DNA of 64,000 nt from Darksidea phi (taxonomy: Eukaryota; Ascomycota; Dothideomycetes; Pleosporales; Lentitheciaceae). A program made the translations under genes and the position numbers. The stretch spans positions 224,791-288,790 of the forward strand of contig JASJFT010000037.1 in NCBI GenBank assembly GCA_030770425.1, read 5' to 3'. The notes under the pieces were generated by a model. That model saw only the letters and a list, made by a program, of their open reading frames with translations. It had not been told where the DNA came from and searched no databases. How positions within the stretch are numbered: the first letter of the stretch is position 1; every line of letters begins with the position of its first letter. Shown piece after piece: positions 11,766-23,093 of the stretch.

Positions 11766-12845
11766 ACATGAGCGTGGGACGGCACAGAGGATAATGAACG
11801 AGGACCTTGTACACAGCCACTCCACCGGCGACATGGAAGGACAGCAATCACGATGATACCCCGCGCATTCGGCGTACGCCTTACGAGGCACAATCTTTCG
11901 CTTCTTGTCGGTCCTTCCCTCTCCGGATACGTCTGTTCATATGACGGCCTTTTTATGCTACTACTTTTTTGTGTTAACAACGAGCATGGTTGGCGTTTCA
12001 CTTTTCTTAGCCCTTAGTCTTGGGCCACCTTGTGGAAGGCCACTTCAAAAGCATGGCTTGCACTCATGCATGGCGGCTGCATCCTTGTTTACTGCTACTT
12101 CAAGTGCCATAGGATCGAGGAATGGCGTTGATCATCGAGTGGGAAAGAATGGCTTGTGGTGGAAAGCCAACAACGAGAGTAAGTGGACTTGGGCCTACTT
12201 TTTCTTTTCGGATGTGTGTCTTCTCTTTTTTTTTTGATACCACTACCCGCAAGCTCGCTGTCTGCTGAGCTAATTTTCTGTTTTCCGAATTTCTTTCCCC
12301 CTTGCGAAAGTTTTGTACTCGTGTGCATATGTGTGTGTAGAAGTTGCAGCGAGAGTCTGTCTCTTTTGTTGAAATACGTAATGTGTACTCCTACTGGTAG
12401 TGAGTGAGGGCTTAATACTAAGGGTGGAGATGGAGATGGCTGGTGGTTGTAAGACACGTGCTAGACGCGTGGTGGGTTCGTGTGGGGATGGGGAAGTGAA
12501 TGGAAGAAGGGTGATGTGTAAATTTCTTGGTTGTAATCTAGTGAAAGTAAGAGATTGCGATGGGTGAAGCAGGGGACTGAGAGTTGGGAAAAGGAAGTGT
12601 ATGTAGAGTAGTAAGACAAGACAATTGTTTACTTTACTTGCTTCCATGAAGCCCATGCAAACGCTATTGGTCTTCATAGATAACCAATCGTTCTCAGCGT
12701 GCGCTATGCTATTGTCCACAACCCTTACCACTCACATCTCCATCCAGAGATATGCGAATCAGTCGAGGCCTCTGCCGTTCCATATCCCCCTTGTCCAAGA
12801 GCGTTATGCATGGAGATAAACTAAGCCGACCTCATTCTACCATCT
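11766..12845. other. Convergent intergenic region
   Basis: This is the 3' flank of the Rax2 gene and of the minus-strand gene that ends at 12846. It has T-rich runs (for example at 12221-12236) and frames of up to 153 codons with no recognisable product. I see no gene. Confidence 0.5.
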
Positions 12846-13854
12846 TCAAATGTCCGCGAACACAATATCCAACTCGTTACCCTTTGGCCCCTCACGCTCT
12901 CGCACCTTGCTCTCGATGCAGTTCTTGTAATCATATACCGTGCCGAACGAGTCGTACGGCTCCATGTCTTCTGTCACCGCCATGGCAAACGAGACACTAC
13001 CCTCTGGTATAACCAACGTCTGCAAGGCAGGAAAGTACCACGTGAACAAGGGGTTCGGCGGCTCCGGAATGCCGGACTCTACCCAGTCAACGTCTCCAAT
13101 GGGTTCGTCGTCGCCCATGGACGTCGGGGCCGTCTGCAAGTACCAGTCGCAGAGGCTGTCGTCCGGTGCAATGGCCGTGATGGCGTATCGTTGGTGTGGA
13201 AAGGAAAGGAGCGATTCTGCCCAGCGGTGCAGCACATACCGGCTTTCGAAGCGAAATACGTTCAGAGAGTAGACGAGGGTAGCGGTCTCGGCGTAGATTT
13301 GGCGGCTCACCGCCGGGAGATGGAATGCAGAGGCCACTTTTACTAGGGGATTCCAATGCCGCCGGATGATGTCGTAGGCTTGTCCGACTACCTTACCGTT
13401 TATGCCGGAGGACATGTAGATGCAGCCGTGTTCGAGGGCGAGCCCCCAGATGCGATTACGCAGTTCGGGCGGAAGCCGAAGGAGTGGTGTCGCTGCGTTG
13501 CGTTTCACCCTAGCGCGGAGTCAGTCAGTCGGTCAGTCAGTGTAACTACTAAAAGTGATAAGGCACGCACGTTTCCACCAAATGGCCAGGCGTCCTTGCC
13601 AAACTGAGAGCTCCGTCTACCAAGACGATGCCGTTCTGCAACACCTTGAGCCTATTGTTGCGCTCCGACGTCGAGCCTTGTCCGCCGACTCTTCGCGACT
13701 TGGGCTTTAGACGGGCCCGGCCGTTACGGAGTTGGAACATCTGTAGCGCGTTGGTCAGATCCTGTATTTCATTTTGGGCCTTGGCCTCTTTGGGGTTGGG
13801 CTCGTGAGAAAGCGTGGGTGTGGTGGGGTGGGGACTGGGGTATTCGTCTGCCAT
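12846..13854 (-). CDS. F-box-like (DUF7730/2EXR-type) protein, copy 1
   Basis: Two exons on the minus strand, 13571-13854 and 12846-13509, are split by a 61-nt intron (GTGCGT to CTAG) and join in frame for 315 residues. Residues 1-95 are polar and rich in Lys/Arg. Exon 2 opens with the diagnostic TPLLRLPPELRNRIWGLAL motif, the hallmark of the large fungal family of F-box-like domains annotated 2EXR or DUF7730. It continues with the family block SRQIYAETATLVYSLNVF. The C-terminal third contains FPALQTLVIPEG. Proteins of this kind are very numerous in filamentous ascomycetes and are thought to be F-box-derived, but their targets are unknown. It is the first of three tandem paralogues on this strand (next copy ends at 14296; a broken copy lies at 15387-16141). 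Confidence 0.82.
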
Positions 13855-14295
13855 GATGTGTTGAGGGTGGGAGTGGGAGTGGGAAGCGAAGCGGGGGACG
13901 GACAGAGTCGACAGTTCTACATCGTAGGGCCTAGCAATGAAATGATTGGCAGTGGCTCGAGAGTAAACAAAAGCAGCAATTGGTTACAGGTCGTTAGAGT
14001 CGAGTGAAGTCAGTGTACGAAAGGCTTGGCATTGAGAGTGGGAAGAACGATAGGAAGGAGCTATGCACGTGAAAGTTGCGACGTAACGATATTGGCCAGA
14101 AGGTATTATGGAGGATGCAATTCGATGATACTTTCTACCTTATGTTCAGATGGTTCAGGCGTCAATACCGCAGTGTTTCCTTTATGACGTCGTCTTGAAG
14201 TACCGGAATATAACTGAGCCGAACCCCCATTTCTGCTGGAATCATCTCCAAAGGGTCACCAGGTTGTACATCGACCCAGGCGCTCAACGCTTTTC
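13855..14295 (-). other. Intergenic region between paralogues 1 and 2
   Basis: This is the promoter side of copy 1 and the 3' flank of copy 2. No coding potential is seen. Confidence 0.5.
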
Positions 14296-15035
14296 TTAGG
14301 CTTCCGGCTCCATCTCAAGCTGACCACTAATCTGAACATCTCCGCCTTCGTTTTCCCGTATGGCGGATACCAACGCCGAACGCTCGATCGCACTCACCAC
14401 GCCGGCTTCGTCATCATCAGACCAATAGTTATGCCAGTGTCGTCTCAAGGTGATGTGGTTCAAGTTGGGGAAAAGTTCTTTGAGAGGCGTGGCCCAGACT
14501 GTGTTCGTATCGAGAGAGTAACTGACCGCCTTCACGGATTCACGTTGATCGGGTAGAATTTGGGTGGCCCACGCCCGAACCCCAGCGGGAAGGCTCCGGC
14601 AGACGCATATCGGAAGGATGAATGTGGTTCGCGCATAGAGGAGTACCGATGTCTCTGCGTAGATCTGTCGACAGACGCGTGGTAGCTGGAAGGCAACATA
14701 TGGTGGTGCATCGCATGCAGCCCGATTGATGCGAAATAGCTCATTGCAGACTGGATTGGAGTGACTGCTAGGCTTTACGCAAATGTAGGCTCGAGAGTCT
14801 TGCGTGACATAGTGCCAGATTTGGTTCCGAACCTCCGCCGGCAGGAGGAGCAGTGGCGACTTGCTTGAATTGTCCTCGGCACTGTCACAAAATTAGCTGT
14901 CGATGCCATCGGCTTTGGCGTTGAAGGGGGTCATTGTGGGAATAGGAGAGCTGCAACTTACGTAGGAATGAGACTCTGGGGCTTATGATCCACGGAAGAG
15001 AGAGCGGTGCTTGTGGGGTCCGTGCTTGATGTCAT
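14296..15035 (-). CDS. F-box-like (DUF7730/2EXR-type) protein, copy 2
   Basis: The exons are 14962-15035 (24 codons plus two bases) and 14296-14881, with an intron from GTAAGT to ACAG. They give 219 residues starting at an ATG with a short polar N-terminus. The motif SPLLLLPAEVRNQIWHYV starts exon 2 exactly as in copy 1, and the second block is CRQIYAETSVLLYARTTF. The C-terminal FPNLNHITLRRHW corresponds to FPALQTLVI of copy 1. Shared intron position, shared motifs and the same orientation show a tandem duplication. This copy has a much shorter N-terminus than copy 1. No lesion is visible. The 5' exon is short and was found only by following the frame across the intron, so the start is less certain than the rest. 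Confidence 0.78.
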
Positions 15036-15386
15036 AGCGCTTGACTTGTGCGGATTTCGCATGTGCAATCACGTTATGGTTGAGTGCGATGCTATGTTAA
15101 GGGTGGCGGTGTGGAGGATGATTTGTCTCATGCTTGAGACGTGGCTCATTTATACTGTGTGAGTTTCAGCCTTGGTACAACGATACACGGCTGCAGATTT
15201 ACATCATGCCAAGGTGAACTTTCCGCATTGGCGAAGACGATGAAAAGGTCTTTTAATCACAAAGCATTATCCCAAAAGCAACAGCTACGAAAAGACCTAG
15301 AACGCACACCAAAAAATCGACACCCAATAGTCAATACGACCGGGATCAGCAATCCTTGAACATGAGCATTTGCCGTAGCCAACTCT
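15036..15386 (-). other. Intergenic region between copy 2 and the broken copy
   Basis: Upstream region of copy 2; nothing else seen. Confidence 0.45.
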
Positions 15387-16141
15387 CTACGCCTCAACAC
15401 CCATCTGGGGCTCCTCAATTGCAACTTCTAAGTCTGTTCGACTACCCATCTTGGCCTGCTCCACAGCCCTCATAGCCCTAACTTTGTAGTCTGATAACTG
15501 CGAACAACCGTACAGTGAAAGCACTACTCTCTTCAACCCCGGAAACATTTGTGTAAATGGCTGTAGTTCATGCTTTCGAATTTGCGTTCGGTCTACAATG
15601 CAGGCGTACTCGAGCTAAATTGTCCGAATGGCATTTAGTTTACCTACTTTTCTACTTCGACAGAACTCAGCAATAAGATCGTTATGGAGGAAGGTGAAGA
15701 TGTTGTTGGAGTACACAAGAGTTGCCGTTTCGGCGTATATCTGGCGGCACACACGAGTCAGGAATAAATTAGGCGGGTCAACAACGTTGGGTGCGCTTTT
15801 TTTTGATGATAATGTTGTTGTAGTTGAGGGCGTAGAGGAAGATCATCTCCGCGGGGAGGCGTAGGAGCGGCGAGGCGATCGAGTTTTTCTGCACACTGGC
15901 GCTCGTGTTAACCTATGACGTAGTAGGTCAGGTCTGTATCTACTCACATGGGAACAAATTCTGGTGGAGTGTGAAGAAGTGATATGAGACCGTTCTTCAG
16001 CCGGTATACGCGCTTCTTCCGTTGTTTGGCAATGCGAGATTCAACTTTTCGACCGCATAGACGAGGACGAAAGGAGTAGCGAGCAGCCATTTGGAGAATG
16101 TCTGGGTTGATGTACTCGGGAATGTATTGCTGAGTGCGCAT
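15387..16141 (-). pseudogene. Decayed F-box-like (DUF7730/2EXR-type) paralogue, copy 3
   Basis: A 5' part (ATG at 16141, to about 15951) resembles exon 1 of copy 1 near RLKNGLISL and ends at a GTGAGT donor. The following sequence carries SPLLRLPAEM, then text unlike the family where ELRNxIW should continue, so part of the motif is lost. At a run of eight A (minus strand, about 15799-15806) the frame shifts by one. It continues as TRVCRQIYAETATLVYSNN, clearly homologous to copies 1 and 2, up to an in-frame TAG after IRTI near 15615. The same frame then resumes with FPGLKRVVLSLYG, the counterpart of FPNLNHITLRRHW, and ends at TAG 15387-15389. A frameshift, a nonsense codon and a damaged motif together make it a pseudogene. 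The homopolymer shift alone could be a sequencing error. Confidence 0.75.
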
Positions 16142-18536
16142 TTATATGGAGAGGCTCGGGCAGTTTTTGCTGTCAGCGAGCTAGTTCGCAAACCCAGCCG
16201 AAGTAGTTTGTACAGGTGAATGAAAGGCCTTTATTATCCGGATATTCCTTGGTCCATTGGCTTACTGATTGAAACGGTATTCTCGTAGTGAGGCAACCAG
16301 TCAATACTGGTGGAAGCACCTCGGGGGCGGAGTTCCTATCCAGCAGTGAAAAAAAATGTAAAAAGTGCATGGATATGTGGGTAAAGCTATATAAGAGACG
16401 GAAGTAATGAGCGAGCTGGCTGAGAATAAGAGATGGATGTAGTGAGTGGGATGTTGGTATCATCGCAGGCAATTTCCATATTTTGGGCGGTAGTGTGGGC
16501 GTGCTAACTCATCGCTACCGCTATTGGAGCCTCCCAATGCTCTGCGGTCCGACAGCACATATCATTGCTCGTCGCCTCAATATTCGAAACATCACCTCGT
16601 CGTACTATATGTAGCTCTACAGCTCTATTATCGTGTATAAGGTGTGGGTATAGCACCTCCACTGTGTACAAACTCCTACTGTGTTTCGTGCGGACCTTAT
16701 AAAAGAGACTCCCACTGAGCAAATCTATAACAAATGTAGGTGAAGCTGTAAGAAACTCTGCAGTACAACTAAATTACAGCTTTTAAGACAATGCGGTCAT
16801 TGATCTGGGACAAGAGGCGCTGAACCCACTTTCGAATGAGTAGCAGCCATCGCGTCATCAAACTCGCGAAATAACTCAAAAAGGTGGCACAAAAAGGTAT
16901 TCCGTCGGGAATACCTTGAAACGTAAGAAGGTTGTTGAAACCAAAGGGGGTTTAGTTGTTGCCTGAGGCACGGCCCGAGCCTCATGAAAGAGCGCGTGGC
17001 GCGTGGCGTGGCGCAACGCCGAGCCTCGTTGGGGGTGGGAGAGGTGTGGCGCATGCCATAATATTGAGCGGTAGCGACGGTAGTCTACCAGACTCGAGAG
17101 CAGGAGGCATGACCGGCTGAACGCACTTTAGATGAGCTTTCATATAGCAATTTTCAGCAAATGTTCGTGGCGATCGCGTATCTGAGCCGTCGTTGTTGTT
17201 TGTAAACCGAGACCGCCAAAAAGGCGACAAGCGCGTCGCCCTAAACACCCAGCGATTGTATCCAGCGCTACGGCTCTTGGAGCCTGTCTGAAATCTATAT
17301 CTGACACGACCACACTATAACGGAGTGCTGCCCGGTGTGAGATTCTCAAATCACGAGCTAGTGCCGGTACCACATATTTGTTTGTGATGACGAGAAATTC
17401 GCCCGGCGATTAAACCGTTAGCTCAATCCATTGAGTATAGCGTATAAGTTGACTGCAAATCATATTCTAAGGGAATCATAGTGTCGCATAGCTATGCCGC
17501 CTTCAGCAGAGGAATGCGTTCACAAAAGCGACCTGATCCGACCTTTTTTTCTTTTTTTCTTTTTTTCAGTCCTTGTATATATATATATATTTGTGACATG
17601 AGCGCTGTCTGACACAAGCGCCCACCACTGCCACCCACCCAACACCGGCCCTCAATGTTTCCGAATGCAGACCACGCAATACATATCACTCTTGGTACCC
17701 AATACCGAGCACCGTAAGGAAACAGAAACAATATACACCCATGCCCATACGCCTCGGTCCTTGGGAGATGGCCTTGGGAGACGGACAAGCACCTTGGCAC
17801 TCCGTATACCAAGAGGCTTGTCTGTCATGCTCCTACAACACCGAAACAGAACATCAAAACAGCAAAGCTGGGCCCGAAGAGAAACTTTCGCTTGGGAGTC
17901 CGGATGAGGGAGGGACCGAAATGCGTGCGTAGACTTTCGGGGTCTACTCTTGGGGTGTGCTTGGGATCGGTCGGTGCAGTGGGAGACGGACCGGAACCCC
18001 AGGGGCTGTGTCTCTATTTTTGCAAGATGAACTTGGCTGCGAGTCGCGATATCCTGGCGATGGGGAAAGGGCAATTGCACATGACATTTCAACAACTCGA
18101 ATCTAAATTACGTCCGCGGCTCGCGAATGACTAGAAACCTAGACCTATATGTGATTTTGCCCTTTCCCCAGCGCCGCCGCTATGCAAAGCAAACAGAAAT
18201 CAGTAAAGAAATTGGTGCCGATTGAATGCAAGTATAAGGTGATGGCGTGTTTCCGCCATTAGATCATCCTGTCTAATGCATGCGGCTGCCTTAACTGCGC
18301 CTGACGGTGCTACAGGCAGTGGCACAAAAATCCTCCTTGTAAGGCCGTGAAAGGAACTAAATGAGGGTTGGGAGGTTATGTACAGCGGATGAGTTTTGAG
18401 CGAGTGATGTGAACGAGAAGGTGAATGGAGGCTTTCCTGAGTGGTGGTTTAGGAAGAGCCCGGCGAGCGGAGGATTCGCGATTTCAAGCCAATGAAAATT
18501 GGCGCCGGGTGCGGGTTGGTCGAAGTTCTTTTGTGC
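16142..18536. other. Gene-poor stretch
   Basis: No recognisable gene. Frames of 60-147 codons occur on both strands without family motifs. A T-rich run followed by an (AT)n tract lies at about 17543-17592. The right end is the 3' flank of the TDT transporter gene. Confidence 0.5.
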
Positions 18537-20126
18537 TTAGTCTTCCACATCCTCGTCACGGCCGGGGTACATGATATCAACGACAATGACAGCGCGGATG
18601 TTGTGGTAGAGCACAAACACCCACATGCAGACCACTGCAACGGTCAATCCGTTGCCGACGAAAAGGATTGTCTCGTCCTTGAGGCTGTTGCCAATGTTGA
18701 TAGTAGCGATGACGAAACCCGTGTTCGGAAAGACCATGGCCCACCACCCGAGATGGAAGTATTCAGGTCGCGAATGGAGTACCTACTCGAGTTAGCTTGG
18801 GAGTGATACAATGCATGTAGACGTCACACTTACAGCAACAAATGCAATCATGAAGAACCACATGGCCAAAACCCATAAGAAGAGGGCCGCGACAAGAGCC
18901 AAAGTGCGCAACATATTACCATCCAAGAGTCCATCGCGTTGGAGATCGAAGTCGTCCGGAAGAGCATTCGCCATGCCGATGAACGCAAGGCACGTGAAGG
19001 ATGGCGGCCCGACGCCAATGAACATAGCACCGCGATGCTCGCGGTTGGGGTATCCAACCTGCATTAGCCGACCGATATAATGCGCGTACATGACAATAGC
19101 AACCGTGAAACCCAAGCCTTGACACCCAAGCCCAGCTGCTAGTATCGGCATTCTTGATCCTATAGGCTGGTCTTTTGCAATGACGGAAGCAATAGTACCT
19201 GCCAGCATGACCGGGAAGATGGGTAGGAGCCAAGAGGGCATGAACTTGGTGAGCAGATAGGTGTGGTGGGCGAATAGGAACGAGTACTGGAAGACGGCGA
19301 GGCAGAACGTGAAGAATACGTATACCCAGAATGCGATGGCCATACTCGTAACAATCCATCCACGCATTGGGTGAGTGGCCTCATACATTTCCACAATGTA
19401 CTTTTGCGTTCCGGTGATGATTGTCGCTACCGAGAGGAAGAACGTCGCGATGAAGAGTCCTTCACGCTCGTGCGTAATGGATTCTTTAAACGTGCCTGGG
19501 AACTTTGTGAATCGGAGGACCATCATGGAGCAGAGGACGGCGAAGAAGATGAGGTTGACAACATAGAACACAGCGCCGATAGATATCAGGCCTGGAAACC
19601 TATGGGGTTGGATGGAAAGAAGCGTCGAGATACCGCCCGTGCTCATCGTCAGCGTGTACCAAGCCCATGTAAAGTGCTTGATACGCTGTCCAAATGCAAG
19701 GTACGGTTGGTTGGGGTCTTTCTTGTGCGGATCGTGTGGTTCTGCATGGACCTCCGCCTTTTGCTTCTCTAGGTCGATCGAATCACGCGGCGTGTCTGCA
19801 GGCGACGTCGCCGCGACTGATTGCTCGGTGACGTAGGGCTGTTTGCCCTTCAAGTCCATTGGGTAGCCATTGGCATCGAGAGGCCCAGTATAGTAAGGCT
19901 GTTGCTGCTGCGGGAATGGTTGTTGCTGCTGGAATGACTGGAACGACTGCTGCTGGGGATTGTTCGGGTAGTTTGGCGGGTATGGCCCAGCAGATGTTTG
20001 CATCCAGGTGTTCGTCCGTGACGATTGTCCTGACCGATTCTGGTTCCCATCGTCAAAATTAGGATTGAATTCGTTATTATTGCTCTTCTCGAACGAGAGG
20101 TCGGCGGGCTGGTATCGAGGATCCAT
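18537..20126 (-). CDS. TDT-family transporter (SLAC1/Mae1-like, C4-dicarboxylate)
   Basis: Two exons, 18834-20126 and 18537-18782, are joined over a GTAAGT...GTAG intron (FVA-V-LHSRPEYF) to give 512 residues. The start is ATG 20126 (MDPRYQPADL); the open frame extends to 20156 without an ATG. Residues 1-135 are disordered and rich in Gln, Asn and Pro, with QQQQ runs. Ten hydrophobic helices follow, beginning at IKHFTWAWYTLTMSTGG. The segments RFTKFPGTF, GVGPPSFTCLAFIGMANALP and GWWAMVFPNTGFVIAT are characteristic of the tellurite-resistance/dicarboxylate transporter family, which includes yeast Mae1 malate permease and fungal sulphite pump Ssu1. The substrate cannot be read from sequence; malate or another C4-dicarboxylate is the usual annotation. 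Plasma membrane is expected. No lesion is seen. Confidence 0.9.
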
Positions 20127-22473
20127 CGCTGGAATCCGGGAAGCGGTGGCCTGCACCGAAAGACAAAATGGACACTAATTCTAGGAGAGGAGACAAGAAG
20201 TGACGAAGAGAAAATAAAATTATCAGCACCGGGCCGCTGAGAAAAGGAGAAGGACAAGAAGTGAAAGGGGGGCAGAGTAGTGATAGCAGACACCCAGAAG
20301 CCCGTGCAGCTCCACCAAGACGGTTTCTATGCCAGATTGGCGCTGTTTCAAACCGGGGGCCTGAAGAAGTAGCCATGTAGGGCAGCGGCTAGTATAGCGA
20401 GTCGGCGTTCTGGTGTAGGGGTGCAGTAGCATTCTGCTCTTCTTGGCTGCCACGAAGTGTTACGTGCTGCTTCGCCTTGTACCCACGGTGGAGCTTCGGC
20501 GGGGATTGTATCACCAGAGTTGCACGTGCAACGACGCTACCTCCCTCAGATACCCGCCAAATAGGCGAGTGAGGAAAGCGAAGTGTGTCCTTGGCGGCTC
20601 CGCTCCGCACTGCCAAGCTGTCTTGAATTGGGCTTCGAAATAGCTGATAGCTTCGTAGCGAGCTTGTTAATTGCGATGGACAGAAGAATGATAGGCGCCC
20701 ACCGTGAGCAACCAGGATCCAAGACCTATGAGTAGAGCATTCACTTTGGTGAGACCGAGGTTGATTGTATTATTGCAATTCACAATCCGCAATCTTGGCG
20801 AAACCAACGATACTGGATATTGCTAACCTTCCGCCAAAAGGAAGAAACACGGCCTGAAAAGTAAAGGCAGGTTTGAGCGCCCATTTCGATTCGCCTAGGG
20901 GAAGCGGAAAGCCCGTATGGGACAAGGAGAAACCGCTCTTCAAACGTGTTGACTGCTGGCGACCTCATATGGCCCAAACGAATTTTGCGTGGCGTACGAC
21001 GTTATCCGATAACAGCCTAGATTCGCAAGGCACTAAGTGCGGGAGATGTCCAAACAAACATGAATGCAGCTAAGAGGCGGCGCCAGTGGCAGGGAAGAAA
21101 GTTGAAACCATCGTCGAAACGCTCAAAGCGGATCAAGATGTATCGGCGTTGACGCCAAGCATCCCACGTCAAACACACATAGCGCCCCCCCCACTTCTCC
21201 CTAACCTCTTTACCGCGAGACGAGGCTTGGTATCTAAAGCCTTGGTGGACAGGCAATGTTGAGTGCGATGGTCGTTTGGCATCCTTATCAGTGCGGCCTT
21301 GGTATGTCGGAGGCAGGGCGACGAATTGTCATCTTGATGCAAACATGGAAGATCGTGGCTCCAGGTCCGTCTCGGCCTTTGGCCCAGCACCGCAGCCTTC
21401 CAAGCCTTAGGCAAAAGCGTATTTCGACCTCGCACAACTCTGCATGGACTTCTTTCACGTGTGTACCGACCAAGTCCTTGCAGAATGAATCGGACCGAAA
21501 GAACGACGGCGCGCCCTTTTTCGGTCCTGAGAAGAAAGCTTTGCTGCCATAAAGACGCTGCATTATTAATTTCAAATTGTAGAAGTAGCTTCGATTCCAC
21601 AAGTGAAGAGTTTTTTCTCCCCACAAGGGCACATCGTGTGCTGCGAATCACCAAATGGTCAAGCGATAATCGCCGTTCCCTGACGGCGTCAAAAACATTA
21701 TGAACGCCTCAGCAATGATCGATGCGCTCGGATAAGGCTTTTCTTGAAATCGATGCACAAAGGGAGGAGGCTTCGTGGTGTTTTGGATGCGCCCGACAGG
21801 GGGCGCAAGCGGTGGCTTACGTATTCACAGCATGACGGCGACAACAAGACGTTATTTCATCGCCTACGAACTCACAAATGCTCTCAGCCTCTACATCTTC
21901 CCCGTCCGCCATAACCTGGCACAGCACACACACACACACGAACTTTATGCACCGCGCATTGAGCGGGCGAAAACGGAGTGTGTGACAGCCCAGCGGGGCA
22001 CTTGGGCTCAGGACAGCAATCAAACTGCCCGCCAAAGACTTTCCGAATTTTCCCGAGAGATCACAATGAGCGACGATCGACCAAATGTAAAGCACGTGCT
22101 TGCTGAAGATCTTTCCTTTCACCGTCCTATCATGCTACGGAAGTCGCGACAATCACCAGCGTAGCGCCCACTTCCGTGCGCACGCACAGATCCAACGCTA
22201 CACCCTACGCGGCAAAGAATGTGGATCCGTCCTTGATTCAACCATCTTCGATTCGAAGTACCTATTCGCCTTCTCATCATCCATGCCATGCCACAGCGAA
22301 GTCGAGATATCGCAGAAATCCTGATGCCAGTACACAGCAGTAATCGTCAAGGAATAGTCTCCGCATTGTTCCTGTCGAGAAAGCCCTAACCAGTCTCTGT
22401 TAAGGCTGTTTTACCACGAGTGGGAGAAGCATGGTGTTGCTGAGCGGGAACTTACATACCCAAGGTAGCCGTA
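20127..22473. other. Gene-poor stretch upstream of the TDT transporter
   Basis: This holds the leader and promoter of the transporter gene and about 1.8 kb with no recognised gene. A (CA)n microsatellite lies at about 21924-21939. The longest frame (161 codons, minus, 21169-21654) has no family features. Confidence 0.5.
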
Positions 22474-22668
22474 CTATTTCTCCTGACGATCGTCGCGAGC
22501 GCGAGAGCCGATAGGGCGAGGCTCAACTGGCCGGGGCTCAACCGGACGGGGAGTGATTGGGCGATCGGTGATGGGCCGTGGTGTAAATGGATCGCTGCCC
22601 ACGTCTCTAGCGACCGGAATGCCGACAACAACCGTAACGAAGAGCGAGAAAATTGCGATAAACTTCAT
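22474..22668 (-). CDS. Small secreted Pro/Arg pentapeptide-repeat protein
   Basis: A 64-residue frame starts with a clean signal peptide (MKFIAIFSLFVTVVVGIPVA). The mature part of about 44 residues is dominated by five tandem pentapeptides of the form [PD]RP[IV][TEG] at residues 30-54. A charged tail (SRARDDRQEK) follows. There is no cysteine. I do not recognise a family. A TATAAA-like box lies about 65 bases upstream of the ATG on the minus strand, near 22733. Size, secretion signal and repeat make it a candidate secreted peptide (effector, wall-associated or antimicrobial-like), but all of these are inferences. A chance frame is possible at this length, although the combination of signal peptide and in-frame 15-base repeats argues against it. 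Confidence 0.55.
   Translation of the reverse strand: MKFIAIFSLFVTVVVGIPVARDVGSDPFTPRPITDRPITPRPVEPRPVEPRPIGSRARDDRQEK
22507..22581 (-). repeat. 15-base coding tandem repeat, five copies
   Basis: Encodes the five [PD]RP[IV][TEG] units of the small secreted protein. Copies differ by a few substitutions but keep RP in every unit. Confidence 0.7.
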
Positions 22669-23093
22669 GACGGCTAATGACTAACTGACCAGTACCTATT
22701 TTCATGGCAGTGTCTCGACATCTTTGGCTCGCTTTATAGTTTTCAACAATGGTAAGCACGCCACCATCTAGCGCGATATTGCCCTCCCACCCTAATGGAA
22801 TACTGCAGACTATATATTGGCCCAATCAACCGCAATACGATCCCATAGTATAACAGACGCCGAACACCAGTTATCTGCAAGACACTTCATTTGCGTAACT
22901 AGGCGGTTGGGAACATCATAAGGCACGGCGCCCTATAATCCGAAATAGAACGGAGCTGCGTTCGCTGGCTTTGCGATACACTGTGGTGAGGAATTCCAAA
23001 TTTTTAGACGAGCCAAATTGCACCATGGTGAAGCATCTACTTCTCTAGATGAAATGTTGCATAGAGGTACGAGGTAGATCCGACCACTCGCCG
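22669..23093 (-). other. Intergenic region
   Basis: Upstream region of the small secreted protein and 3' flank of the FAD oxidoreductase. Nothing else seen. Confidence 0.5.

Noticed and set aside
21169..21654. Minus-strand open frame of 161 codons
   Set aside because: No motif, no plausible promoter context, and it overlaps unrelated plus frames.
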